64,000 bases of DNA from Candidatus Saccharimonadota bacterium (GTDB taxonomy: Bacteria; Patescibacteriota; Saccharimonadia; Saccharimonadales; Saccharimonadaceae). The stretch lies in contig JAFWSJ010000015.1 in the NCBI GenBank assembly GCA_017524405.1, forward strand, positions 62,001-126,000. The letters are read 5' to 3'. The first letter of the stretch is position 1. The number at the start of each line of letters is the position of its first letter. Shown piece after piece: positions 1-7,704 of the stretch. Below the pieces are notes generated by a model. That model had not been told where the DNA came from and did not search any database. It saw only the letters and a program-made list of their open reading frames with translations. The position numbers and the translations under genes were made by a program.

Positions 1-622
1 CCAAAAACTCTTTGCCGAAACTCTCTACAAGGCCGTTAATGGTAGTCTCGACGCAAAGGGCTGTAGCGTAAATAGCGAATTTACCGCACTCGTCAAAGCC
101 TATGCTTGGCCAGATTTCCATAAGGCTCCATACACAAACCGCATGCCAGAATATGCCAATGCCGTCAGCAAATCTTCTGCCGAAGGCCGCTATGTTGGTG
201 GTTGGGCGCGCGGCGTGCAGGGCATCGACTGCGGCGGCTTCGTTACCATTCTCGTCCAAAATTCCGGCATCGCCAAAAATTACAACGATGGCAAAGGCGG
301 CACTTGGGCTCAGGAACGCTGGGTCAAAAACCACAGCTGGATTCTCCTAAACAAGAATTCCGATACGCCAGTCGACACTAGTATTCTCCAGCCAGGCGAC
401 GTCGCCTTCACAAACGGCCACACCTTCATTTATGTTGGTGAAATCGAGGGCTTCAATTCCGTCATCGCCTTCGCATCATGGGGCGAGGACACCGCTCGTG
501 CGCCAATGGCCGGCAAAGAAGATCTTCTCCACGGTAAAGGCGGTACCGTTCGTTGGTATCGCAATCCAATGTATTCCACAAATTCCACCACAACCTATTC
601 TACAAACGAGAGGAATAACTAA
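1..622 (+). CDS. NlpC/P60-like cell-wall hydrolase, 5' truncated by window edge
   Basis: The reading frame is open from position 2 to the TAA at 620-622, so the gene starts upstream of the window. The visible part (about 206 codons) has an IDCGGFV segment near 229-249, the form of the catalytic-cysteine motif of NlpC/P60 or CHAP peptidases, then LQPGDVAF and a His in NGHTFIYVG that would be the catalytic His. That family cleaves peptidoglycan stem peptides. The absence of the N-terminus prevents checking for a signal peptide. It overlaps the start of the next gene by one base (TAATG), so the two are translationally coupled. Host-wall or self-wall remodelling is inferred, not shown. Confidence 0.6.
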   Translation, partial: QKLFAETLYKAVNGSLDAKGCSVNSEFTALVKAYAWPDFHKAPYTNRMPEYANAVSKSSAEGRYVGGWARGVQGIDCGGFVTILVQNSGIAKNYNDGKGGTWAQERWVKNHSWILLNKNSDTPVDTSILQPGDVAFTNGHTFIYVGEIEGFNSVIAFASWGEDTARAPMAGKEDLLHGKGGTVRWYRNPMYSTNSTTTYSTNERNN

Positions 623-1527
623 TGAATTTACCAAAGAACTTAACTAGGAATCAAAAAATAGTATTAGCGATCGTTACCTTCTTCTTTGTCTTTGCAATCA
701 TTTATTCCGTAATCACGCTCATTAATCGCATCGGTAAAGTTAAGACGATCGTGAAATACGCACCATATAGCGCCACCGTTACGCTTAACGATGTTCCCGT
801 CGCAAACAACGCCACCGTCTGGCTTCTTCCAGGCGAATACAATCTCAAGGTCGAATATAATCATTTTGATTCCTATAGTGACACTATTACAATCTCCGAG
901 GACAGCAACGCAATCGTAGGCGTTCTAAATCCTAGCGATAGCGAAGGCGAAGATTACTTAAGCAAACATGAACGCGAGTTCGTCGATGCGGAAGGAAAAG
1001 TCGGCAGCACACTCTCTCAGCAAGGCGCAAAATTAAAAGAGAAGTACCCAATTCTCAACTATCTCCCAATTAATAATTCTTTATATTCTATTAGCTACCA
1101 ATATGACGACAACGATAAGCCAGTGGTTAATGTAAAAGCCGATCCAGAAAACCTCGACATCGCTATCGAAAAACTCAAGCTCCTAAAAGACGTTAATTTA
1201 ATTGACGTGAATCTAGTTTTTCATACTCCAACTGAATTCTCGAACTATAGCGAAAATGCCGAGGAAGATCCAGCCGCTTTCATTAAAGCTGCCTTCGGTC
1301 TCACCGATAAATATGTCATCAATGCAGGAAAGTATAACGGCGACTATTATTACACTAGCTTCTATATTAACGATTACAACCGCGCCCTCGACTATGCGCA
1401 TTATCGTATCATCCTAAAGAAACAAAAAACCGGCTGGTCCGCCATCACAACCCCTCAGCCTCTCTTCACGAAATATAATACCAACAAAATCCCAGAAAAA
1501 ATTCTTACTGCTACAAACTCATATTAA
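622..1527 (+). CDS. Membrane-anchored protein with PEGA-like domain
   Basis: 301 residues. A single membrane helix lies near residues 13-35 with a short cytoplasmic N-terminus, so most of the chain is outside the cell. Residues about 45-95 (KYAPYSATVTLNDVP, then a GEYNLKVEY segment) resemble the PEGA beta-sandwich found in surface proteins. The rest is not recognised. The start codon overlaps the stop of the upstream NlpC/P60 gene, indicating one operon and possibly a joint envelope role. The 3' end overlaps the 3' end of convergent recF by 17 bp. Function unknown; cell-wall or surface association is an inference from topology and neighbour. Confidence 0.6.
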   Translation: MNLPKNLTRNQKIVLAIVTFFFVFAIIYSVITLINRIGKVKTIVKYAPYSATVTLNDVPVANNATVWLLPGEYNLKVEYNHFDSYSDTITISEDSNAIVGVLNPSDSEGEDYLSKHEREFVDAEGKVGSTLSQQGAKLKEKYPILNYLPINNSLYSISYQYDDNDKPVVNVKADPENLDIAIEKLKLLKDVNLIDVNLVFHTPTEFSNYSENAEEDPAAFIKAAFGLTDKYVINAGKYNGDYYYTSFYINDYNRALDYAHYRIILKKQKTGWSAITTPQPLFTKYNTNKIPEKILTATNSY

Positions 1528-2536
1528 CCTGCATCTCTGCCGGAACATTTGTGCTAGTAATGATTTTTTGGTAGTTTTTAAAGTTATGAATCAAATGTTT
1601 TTGTCTCGTCTCATCGAGCTCAGAGAAAATATCGTCTAAGAGGACCACCGGCTGCTTTCCGGTTTCTTTTTCGAGTATTTCTGCCTCAATAAATTTCAGA
1701 GCCAGAATAATACTTCGCATTTCGCCACGCGACGCCGAGCCATCAGCATTCTTGCCATTAAACACAAATCCATAATCATCACGATGTGCACCGAACGACG
1801 TATAACCGAGAATTTTATCGCGCTCGAAGTTCTGTGAAAGCCGCGCCAAATATTCATTTTCATCAACATTCTCGCCAAGATATTCAATATAACATTCATC
1901 CTTATTATTCGCGATACTCTGATAATTGCTCGTCATAAGCTCATTTATTTTCTTCAGCACCTTCAGGCGCGTCTGCTTCAGCTCCACGCCATACTGTGCA
2001 CAAAGGATGTTCCACGAGAAAATATCCTCCGCACGAATATCTTCGCGCTTCAAGAGATCGTTTCGCTGTTTCAACGCTTTATTGTATCGACTCAAATTCG
2101 TCGAATAGTTTAAATCGATCTGACGAAATAGCTCGTCAAAATAATCGCGCCTTCGCGACGGCGAAGATTCAATTAAATATATATTATTTGGCTCAAACAA
2201 AACAACGGGGTAATGATACTTCTTCGGTAGCCTCGTTGTCTTTTTCCCGTCAATTTCAAATTCTTTTCTTAACGGATTTTCGCTATAGCGAATGATAATC
2301 TTTCTACCATCATTTAGCTCAACCTCCGCTCGGAAGAACTCTTCTTCTTGACGCAAAATCTCCTTATCGGTAGCCTTAAAACTTTTTCCGCGCAGCGCCA
2401 TATAAATTGCTTCGAGCACCGAAGTTTTTCCACTTCCATTCTCGCCAATAATTAACGTCGTTACGCGATTGCAGTCCAACGCAAACTCATCGTGACAACG
2501 GAAGTTTTTCAAACTAATTTTGCGGATAATATTCAT
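1511..2536 (-). CDS. recF: DNA replication and repair protein RecF
   Basis: 341 residues. RecF is an SMC-like ATPase that helps load RecA at gapped DNA. The N-terminus reads LKNFRCHDEF, followed by Walker A GENGSGKTS (residues about 33-41). Near the C-terminus are the signature-like SRGEMRSIILALKF and Walker B VVLLDDIFSELD, the usual order for RecF. It follows dnaN with a one-base overlap, the classical dnaA-dnaN-recF order transcribed away from the origin. The 3' end overlaps the convergent PEGA protein gene by 17 bp. Identification is firm. Confidence 0.96.
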   Translation of the reverse strand: MNIIRKISLKNFRCHDEFALDCNRVTTLIIGENGSGKTSVLEAIYMALRGKSFKATDKEILRQEEEFFRAEVELNDGRKIIIRYSENPLRKEFEIDGKKTTRLPKKYHYPVVLFEPNNIYLIESSPSRRRDYFDELFRQIDLNYSTNLSRYNKALKQRNDLLKREDIRAEDIFSWNILCAQYGVELKQTRLKVLKKINELMTSNYQSIANNKDECYIEYLGENVDENEYLARLSQNFERDKILGYTSFGAHRDDYGFVFNGKNADGSASRGEMRSIILALKFIEAEILEKETGKQPVVLLDDIFSELDETRQKHLIHNFKNYQKIITSTNVPAEMQVNMSL

Positions 2537-3639
2537 TAGCTCTTGAGAGGCATAATAATATGCGTATAATCGTTTTGCTTAGTATTATTTAGAACCACCG
2601 GGGCAATTTTGCTAGAAATCTTAAACTCGATCTCATCATCTACGAGCGCATTTAAGGCATCGAGAAGATAGCGCGAATTAAGCGTAATCTTTCCATCTTC
2701 ACTAATATCCGCCTTAATATCGGAAGAGTTTTCGCCAAGCTCACTTGCTACTGCTGAAATAGAGAAGACACCTTCATCTTTCTTAGCTTCACAGACCACC
2801 GATCCACCAGAATCCTGCGCGAAGAGCGCAGCCACTTTTGTCATGCGCGTAATTTCATTCTTATTAAGCTTCACGACTAGCTTACTCTTTTCCGGGATCA
2901 ACTGCCTATAGTCAGGGAAGCTCGCATCAATCAGCTTAGAAATGATCATCACTTCGCCAAGTTTGAAGCAAATCAAGTTTTCATCAACCGACACCTCGAT
3001 ATCTTCCATGTCATCAGAAATCGAAGAGAGAACCTCGCGAAGAGCAGACACCGGCACAATCGCCTTAATTTCATCCTTCACATCACCAACTAGTTTTTTA
3101 TCAGCCAAACGATAGCCATCGGTTGCCGCAACAAACAATTCTTCATTATTAGTATTAAAGAAGACGCCCGTAAGAGCAGGACGAGTAGTATCGGTACTTG
3201 CCGCAATAATTACCTGGCCGAGCGATTCCTTGAATTCCTCGACAGACAGTTTAAATACTGCCGCCTTCTTCTCGTCAATAGTAGGAATTTCTGGATAATC
3301 ATCAGCCGCCATTCCATTCATCATGGATTTATATTGATCAGCTTCAATTGTCAGCTTATTATCCTTAGTGGACAACTTCACGGTTCCTTTCGGTAAGTTC
3401 GAAATAAAGCTTGCAAGTAATCTTGCTGGTACAGTAATGGTGCCTTCTTCTAAAATCTTTGCATTTACATATTCAACTGTTGCCAACTCTAAGTTGGTTG
3501 CTGTTAATATTAATTGCTTCCCATCAGCTCTAATGAGAATATTGCTAAGTATTGGTAGACCAGCTTTAGTGCTAGCTGCTACACGACTAACAATGTTTAA
3601 TGCTTTTGCTAGTCTTTCTTGTAGAACTTCAACTTTCAT
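2536..3639 (-). CDS. dnaN: DNA polymerase III sliding clamp (beta subunit)
   Basis: 367 residues, normal length for a bacterial beta clamp with three repeated domains. The start MKVEVLQERLAKALNIVSR, the segment GLPILSNILI and the C-terminal IMPLKS are typical. The clamp encircles DNA and tethers polymerase. A very purine-rich Shine-Dalgarno tract (AAGGAAAGGAAAAGG) abuts the ATG, unlike the leaderless genes elsewhere in the window. The 248-bp gap to dnaA holds the origin unwinding element; recF overlaps its stop by one base. Confidence 0.97.
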   Translation of the reverse strand: MKVEVLQERLAKALNIVSRVAASTKAGLPILSNILIRADGKQLILTATNLELATVEYVNAKILEEGTITVPARLLASFISNLPKGTVKLSTKDNKLTIEADQYKSMMNGMAADDYPEIPTIDEKKAAVFKLSVEEFKESLGQVIIAASTDTTRPALTGVFFNTNNEELFVAATDGYRLADKKLVGDVKDEIKAIVPVSALREVLSSISDDMEDIEVSVDENLICFKLGEVMIISKLIDASFPDYRQLIPEKSKLVVKLNKNEITRMTKVAALFAQDSGGSVVCEAKKDEGVFSISAVASELGENSSDIKADISEDGKITLNSRYLLDALNALVDDEIEFKISSKIAPVVLNNTKQNDYTHIIMPLKS

Positions 3640-3887
3640 CCTTTTCCTTTCCTTCCTTTATATATTTAGTAGTAATAGTAAGCTATGTGTAAAATGTGTA
3701 AAAACTCCTCTTTTTAAGATGAAAAACCTTTAAAAACCATGTATAAAACTGCTGCGAAAAACTACTAATTATTTGTGAAAAACCACCAACTTTGTGGGTA
3801 AAACTAAAAGCAGTGATTTTTTCCACAAATTTTGCGCACAAGTTATTAACGGACTTTTCTTCATACTTTTGAACAAGTTTTTCACAA
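3640..3887. other. oriC: Probable replication origin: DnaA boxes plus DnaA-trio unwinding element
   Basis: Gap between dnaN and dnaA. Plus-strand reading shows five trinucleotides TAG TAG TAA TAG TAA (3667-3681), then GC (3682-3683), then two abutting copies of TGTGTAAAA (3686-3694, 3695-3703). This is the order trios, GC, tandem boxes known from the B. subtilis origin unwinding site. More box-like sites: TGTGAAAAA 3774-3782 and TTTTCCACA 3819-3827. The boxes deviate from TTATCCACA. The 71-codon frame across this gap is considered spurious. Origin function is inferred from this architecture and from the divergence of gene orientation around dnaA. Confidence 0.8.
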
Positions 3888-5237
3888 TTAGTTTGCATAA
3901 ATCTTTGCCTTCAGCTCTGAAATTTGTTCACGGAAAGAGAAATCATTCTTAAGATTATTATTCACCATCTTAATACCGTGCATGATAGTAGTGTGATCCT
4001 TCTTAAATTCGAGACCAATCTTTACTGTGCTGAGGTTGAGCTCTTCATTTAAGAGGAACATTGCGACCTGGCGGGCATTTTTAATATCTTTTAGGCGGCT
4101 AGTTCCAAGAAGATCCTTTGCGGTGAGACCGTAATATTTAGCCACGCGCTCAATGACTTGTTTTGGCGAAAGGCGCTTCGTGCCGGTTCCGGCAGAAATA
4201 GCGGTGAGATCATTTACAATATCCACGGTTGGAACCCCTCTGAGTTCCGCGAGTGCCAAGACTCTATGTAGTGCACCCTCGAGGTCGCGAATATTAGTAT
4301 TAACTGCTTCGGCGAGTTTCTCGACGGTTTGGCTATCGAGATCTGCTCCGAGTAGTTCAGCCTTCATCTTAATAATTGCGCAGCGCTCTTCGAATCCAGG
4401 CATCTGGATATCTACTGGAAGACCCATGGTTAAGCGGGAAGAGAGGCGCGGGTCGACCGTAGCAATTTGGTTTGGTAGCCTATCGCTACTAACGATAATC
4501 TGCTTGTTTTCCTTATAAAGGTCATTAAAAGTATGGAAGAATTCCTCTTGGGATTTTTCCTTTCCGACAATACCCTGGAAGTCGTCGACGATCAAAACGT
4601 CGACTTTGCGGTATTTTTCCTTAAAGCCGTCAAGCTTTTTCTGGATAGAAACGATAAAGTCGTTATAGAACTCTTCGGTCGTAACGTAACGCACCTTCTT
4701 TTCTGGGTATTTCTCGTGGATAGCATTACCAATGGCCTGAATAAGGTGAGTCTTACCGGAACCGGAGCTTCCATATATAAAATATGGATTATAGCGTTTA
4801 CCGGGGTTTTCGATCACGGCCTTTGCGGCGCTCACGGCGAGGTCGTTATTTTTACCGACTACATAATTGTCTAAAGTATATTCTGGTCGAAGTCCAGATT
4901 TTGCAGTGTTCAGGCTTTTCTTTGTCGGAGCGCTAGTGGTATTAATAATAGGCTGAGTTTTTTCAACCTTCACACCGCCGCGGATTGGCCCTTTAGTTGG
5001 CTCCTTGCTTTCGACGATTTCGAGTTTCTTGTAATCAATCTTTGCTGCCTTTAGGGCATCAAGAATAGCAGTCTTATATTTTCCTTCGTACTGCTTCTTA
5101 ATAAAGACGCTCGGAACAATGATTTGTAGGGTGTCATCAATCTTGTCGAACTTGACCTTACTAAAGTAAGTCTTGAAGGCCGTCTCGCTGACGTTCTCTT
5201 CAATTTCGTCCAAAACTGATTGCCATTCGTTAGGCAT
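3888..5237 (-). CDS. dnaA: Chromosomal replication initiator DnaA
   Basis: 449 residues. DnaA is the AAA+ ATPase that binds DnaA boxes and melts oriC. Domain I occupies about residues 1-75, a linker about 76-118, then AAA+ with Walker A GSSGSGKTH (156-164), Walker B VDVLIVDDFQ and sensor DPRLSSRL. The C-terminal helix-turn-helix has KKDHTTIMHGIKMV, the DnaA signature that reads the box. The start is set by AAGGAGGTCAA directly before ATG. The promoter -10 at 5260-5265 is flanked by a TGTGGAAAA box on the same strand (5271-5279), which suggests autoregulation. Confidence 0.98.
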   Translation of the reverse strand: MPNEWQSVLDEIEENVSETAFKTYFSKVKFDKIDDTLQIIVPSVFIKKQYEGKYKTAILDALKAAKIDYKKLEIVESKEPTKGPIRGGVKVEKTQPIINTTSAPTKKSLNTAKSGLRPEYTLDNYVVGKNNDLAVSAAKAVIENPGKRYNPYFIYGSSGSGKTHLIQAIGNAIHEKYPEKKVRYVTTEEFYNDFIVSIQKKLDGFKEKYRKVDVLIVDDFQGIVGKEKSQEEFFHTFNDLYKENKQIIVSSDRLPNQIATVDPRLSSRLTMGLPVDIQMPGFEERCAIIKMKAELLGADLDSQTVEKLAEAVNTNIRDLEGALHRVLALAELRGVPTVDIVNDLTAISAGTGTKRLSPKQVIERVAKYYGLTAKDLLGTSRLKDIKNARQVAMFLLNEELNLSTVKIGLEFKKDHTTIMHGIKMVNNNLKNDFSFREQISELKAKIYAN

Positions 5238-5259
5238 TTGACCTCCTTTTCTCCCCTTT

Positions 5260-5265
5260 ATTATA
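5260..5265 (-). promoter_or_regulatory. dnaA promoter -10
   Basis: Minus strand reads TATAAT, 22 nt before the dnaA start, leaving a short leader that contains the strong Shine-Dalgarno site. A DnaA-box-like TGTGGAAAA lies just upstream in the -35/-10 spacer region, so DnaA could repress its own gene. Confidence 0.7.
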
Positions 5266-5270
5266 CAGAG

Positions 5271-5401
5271 TTTTCCACAGTTAAAAAAGAAATTTAAAAT
5301 ATATTCTAATAGTTGAAACGCAGTAACAGATTAGATTTTTCCACATACCTACGAAGAACAGGGAAGAAACTTGTGGAAAAAAACTTGAAAAATGTGGAAA
5401 A
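5271..5401. promoter_or_regulatory. DnaA-box-like cluster between dnaA and rpmH
   Basis: Four copies of TTTTCCACA/TGTGGAAAA: minus orientation at 5271-5279 and 5337-5345, plus orientation at 5372-5380 and 5393-5401. The last two start 21 bp apart, two helical turns. They sit between the divergent dnaA and rpmH promoters. They may be the second half of a bipartite origin or regulatory sites for both operons. Confidence 0.7.
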
Positions 5402-5407
5402 AATCAT

Positions 5408-5413
5408 TATAAT
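5408..5413 (+). promoter_or_regulatory. rpmH operon promoter -10
   Basis: TATAAT, just downstream of the last DnaA-box-like site. The predicted leader of about 45 nt ends with an AGGA Shine-Dalgarno core 8 nt before the rpmH start. It drives rpmH-rnpA-yidC-jag. Confidence 0.7.
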
Positions 5414-5463
5414 AGACATAATTTGATTAATAAAACAATAATTAGAAAGTCAGGAAAATATTT

Positions 5464-5601
5464 ATGCCAAAGCGTACTTATCAGCCTCACAAGCGCCAGC
5501 GCAAAGTTGAGCACGGTTTTCGTAAACGCAACGCTACGGTGAATGGCCGCAAGGTCCTCGCTCGCCGTCGCATTAAGGGTCGCGCACGCCTTACTGCTTA
5601 A
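5464..5601 (+). CDS. rpmH: 50S ribosomal protein L34
   Basis: 45 residues: starts [14 protein letters not shown] and continues with [26 protein letters not shown], which is the complete L34 pattern. L34 binds 23S rRNA in the large subunit. It is the first gene of the rightward origin operon, followed by rnpA after 3 bp; rpmH-rnpA linkage next to dnaA is conserved across bacteria. AGGA at about 8 nt upstream supports the start. Too short for many gene finders but unambiguous. Confidence 0.97.
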   Translation: MPKRTYQPHKRQRKVEHGFRKRNATVNGRKVLARRRIKGRARLTA

Positions 5602-5604
5602 GCG

Positions 5605-5946
5605 ATGTTATCCAAAAGATACAGATTTCATTCACGTGGTGGGGTAAGACATACCTATCAGCACGGCAAAACCATCAGGGGGTCAAAGATCTCCCTGGTT
5701 TTTGCTGTGAACGCGCGTAGCCACCAGCGCTTCGCGGTAGTAGTTAGCAAAAAAGTATTAAAGTCCGCCGTCGGCCGCAACCGCATTCGCCGTCGTATCT
5801 ATGAGGCTATCCGCCTCGAGCATCCAAACTTCAAGGAAAGCCTTGATTATATATTTGTCATTTATTCAAAAGAAATCCTCACCATGGACTTTGAAGAGCT
5901 CCGCTCTCTAGTTCACGATTTACTTATTGAGACAAAAAAGATATAA
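5605..5946 (+). CDS. rnpA: Ribonuclease P protein component
   Basis: 113 residues. The basic protein cofactor of RNase P, needed for 5' maturation of tRNAs. The RNA-binding RNR motif is visible as VGRNRIRRRIYEAIR near residues 54-68, with the preceding FAVVVSKKVLKSA strand typical of the family. It lies 3 bp after rpmH, with no room for its own promoter, so expression is coupled. The partner RNA (rnpB) is not in this window. Confidence 0.95.
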   Translation: MLSKRYRFHSRGGVRHTYQHGKTIRGSKISLVFAVNARSHQRFAVVVSKKVLKSAVGRNRIRRRIYEAIRLEHPNFKESLDYIFVIYSKEILTMDFEELRSLVHDLLIETKKI

Positions 5947-5973
5947 TTAACCCTATTAGGGAGTGTGTAAAAA

Positions 5974-7047
5974 ATGTTTGATTTAATTGACATGATCATT
6001 GTTCGCCCAATCGTGAATATCTTTTTTGCGATCTATTCTCTCGTTGGCGACTTCGGTATCGCGATCATCTTATTCGTTATTTTAGTAAAAATCTTCATGT
6101 GGCCACTCATGAAGCGTCAGCTTCATCAGACCCGCATCATGAAGGAGATTCAGCCGGAACTTGCTGAGATTAAGAAGAACTGTAAGGGTAACCGCCAGCT
6201 CGAATCTCTCCAGATGATGGATCTTTATAAGCGTAAGAATGTGAAGCCTTTCCGCTCCTTCCTTACGATTCTCATTCAGCTTCCACTCTTTATTAGCCTC
6301 TTTACTGCAATTAACGTTGTTGCTCGCCCACGCGAGAACTATAATGTTGACCACTCGGCTTATTCTTTCATTAAGCCACTCCGCAACATTAACGAAATTA
6401 TCCCGAAGCAGACAAAGTATCTCGAAGAGGTAAAAGCCTATACCGAGAAAAAAGAAGAAGAGAGGGGCGACGTTCCGGTTTATGAGTTCGAGCCAAAGCT
6501 CTTCGGCCTCGTCGATCTTTCGGTCACGGCTGGCTTTACTTCAGTTAGCTCTGTTATCATCTTGATCTTTGCGCTCGCTTCGGCAGCAACGCAGTTTATC
6601 ATGTCGCGTCAGCAGGACCCAACCCGCGGCGGTAAAAATGGTAAGAAACGCACAGTTCGCCAGATTCTTAAAGACGCCGCAAAGGGCAAGGAAGCAAGCC
6701 AAGAAGACATCAATGCTGCTGCTCAGGGCCAGATGACCTTCATGATGCCGATGATGATGCTTCTCATTATGATCAGCCTTCCGGGCGCTCTCGTCTTCTA
6801 CTACCTCTTGAACAATATCATTACGGTCTTCCTCCAAAAGATTATCTTGAACCGCAATTATACCGAGATGGAAGCCGCTGCGGACAAACGTATTTTGAAA
6901 GAACTAAAAGACGCTCAAGAAGCCGTCGTTGTCGAGGATAACACCAAGGCAAAGTCGAGCTCCCGCTCTGCGTCAAATAAAAATAAAAAAGAGGAAAAAC
7001 TCCATATCACTCGTATCTCTGCTTCTAATAAAAAGAAAAGGAGATAA
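5974..7047 (+). CDS. yidC: Membrane protein insertase YidC
   Basis: 357 residues, the short Gram-positive-type form without a large periplasmic domain. It inserts membrane proteins with or without Sec. Membrane segments are visible near the N-terminus (IAIILFVILVKIFMWPLM), around FRSFLTILIQLPLFISLFTAI, around SSVIILIFALASAATQFIM, and at MPMMMLLIMISLPGALVFYYLL. The conserved MWPLMKRQLHQTRIMKEIQPE cytoplasmic hairpin follows the first core helix. The C-terminal tail (about 60 residues) is charged and Lys-rich, possibly for ribosome contact. Third gene of the rpmH operon. Confidence 0.95.
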   Translation: MFDLIDMIIVRPIVNIFFAIYSLVGDFGIAIILFVILVKIFMWPLMKRQLHQTRIMKEIQPELAEIKKNCKGNRQLESLQMMDLYKRKNVKPFRSFLTILIQLPLFISLFTAINVVARPRENYNVDHSAYSFIKPLRNINEIIPKQTKYLEEVKAYTEKKEEERGDVPVYEFEPKLFGLVDLSVTAGFTSVSSVIILIFALASAATQFIMSRQQDPTRGGKNGKKRTVRQILKDAAKGKEASQEDINAAAQGQMTFMMPMMMLLIMISLPGALVFYYLLNNIITVFLQKIILNRNYTEMEAAADKRILKELKDAQEAVVVEDNTKAKSSSRSASNKNKKEEKLHITRISASNKKKRR

Positions 7048-7049
7048 TT

Positions 7050-7520
7050 ATGAATACAGACGAATCAATCCGTTTCGCCACCAAATACCTGGAGGACCTC
7101 TTGTCCTTCTTCGGTATTAATGTAGCCGTTTATTCGACTATCGAGGATGACGTGATTCAGCTCTCGATCCCTTCGACCAGCATGAACTCGCTCCTCATTG
7201 GCAAGAATGCCAACAATCTCCGCGCGCTCCAGCACGTCGTCATGATGACGCTCGTTGCTCGCAACGCCGAGGTTACCCGCGTCAACATTGATATCGCTGA
7301 CTACAAGCGCCAGCGAGCTGACAAGATCGAGCACCAGGCAGAGAAGTGGGTCCAGGAAGTCCGCCAGACCGGCAAAGAAAAGATTCTCGACCTCAACGCC
7401 GCTGATCGCCGTGTCGTCCACCGCTTTGCCCAGGATTACTCAGACATTGAGACCTTTAGCCAGGGCGAAGGCCGCGAACGCCGCCTCCACATCGTGAAGA
7501 AAGACATCGCGGAAGAGTAA
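7050..7520 (+). CDS. jag: RNA-binding protein Jag/KhpB (KH and R3H domains)
   Basis: 156 residues. The KH domain has the LIGKNANNLRALQHVV loop (GxxG type) near residues 46-61. The R3H domain is at the C-terminus with LNAADRRVVHRFAQDY, containing the R..VH pattern, and EGRERRLHIVKK. The N-terminal Jag linker domain of other bacteria is not evident here. It lies 2 bp after yidC, with AAAGGAGATAATT as Shine-Dalgarno region. The family is an RNA chaperone linked to envelope growth and division. A terminator follows. Confidence 0.92.
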   Translation: MNTDESIRFATKYLEDLLSFFGINVAVYSTIEDDVIQLSIPSTSMNSLLIGKNANNLRALQHVVMMTLVARNAEVTRVNIDIADYKRQRADKIEHQAEKWVQEVRQTGKEKILDLNAADRRVVHRFAQDYSDIETFSQGEGRERRLHIVKKDIAEE

Positions 7521-7532
7521 AAGTTTTACACC

Positions 7533-7563
7533 AAAAGCCGGCTGTCAGAAGCCGGTTTTTTGT
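7533..7563 (+). terminator. Terminator of the rpmH-rnpA-yidC-jag operon
   Basis: CCGGCT (7538-7543), six-base loop, AGCCGG (7550-7555), then a run of six T. A-rich bases upstream allow the stem to extend with one bulge. Confidence 0.85.
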
Positions 7564-7591
7564 TACTTCCGAATGGCCTCCACCCCTGTAA

Positions 7592-7657
7592 AACCGAACA
7601 TGTTCGGTTGACCACATATAATATATATGTTGTGATGCAGTGGAAAAATGTGGAAAA
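7592..7657. promoter_or_regulatory. Intergenic palindromes and DnaA-box-like pair upstream of the LCP gene
   Basis: Three elements in 66 bp: a perfect 18-bp palindrome AACCGAACATGTTCGGTT (7592-7609); an inverted repeat ACATATA-ata-TATATGT (7614-7630); and AGTGGAAAA (7639-7647) followed by TGTGGAAAA (7649-7657), one helical turn apart. The palindrome contains CGAAC and GTTCG separated by 2 bp, whereas Gram-positive LexA sites have 4 bp, so an SOS-box assignment is doubtful. Operator function is inferred. Confidence 0.5.
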
Positions 7658-7692
7658 GTACTGCTTATCTTTAATCGGCTGGGCAAAAATGG

Positions 7693-7698
7693 TAAAAT
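7693..7698 (+). promoter_or_regulatory. Leaderless promoter of the LCP gene
   Basis: TAAAAT, 6 nt before the ATG at 7705, so transcription is predicted to start at the A of ATG. No Shine-Dalgarno site is present. Confidence 0.75.
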
Positions 7699-7704
7699 AA
7701 GATA

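Noticed and set aside
3683..3898. 71-codon minus-strand frame across the dnaA-dnaN gap
   Set aside because: It covers the DnaA boxes and trios, has a Phe/Lys/Ser-rich low-complexity product and overlaps the dnaA end; the region is better explained as origin DNA.
7594..7607. Canonical SOS (LexA) box
   Set aside because: CGAAC and GTTCG are 2 bp apart instead of 4, and the adjacent gene is not a DNA-repair gene; kept only as an unexplained palindrome.
7456..7686. 76-codon minus-strand frame between jag and the LCP gene
   Set aside because: It crosses the jag terminator and jag coding sequence and lacks start signals.
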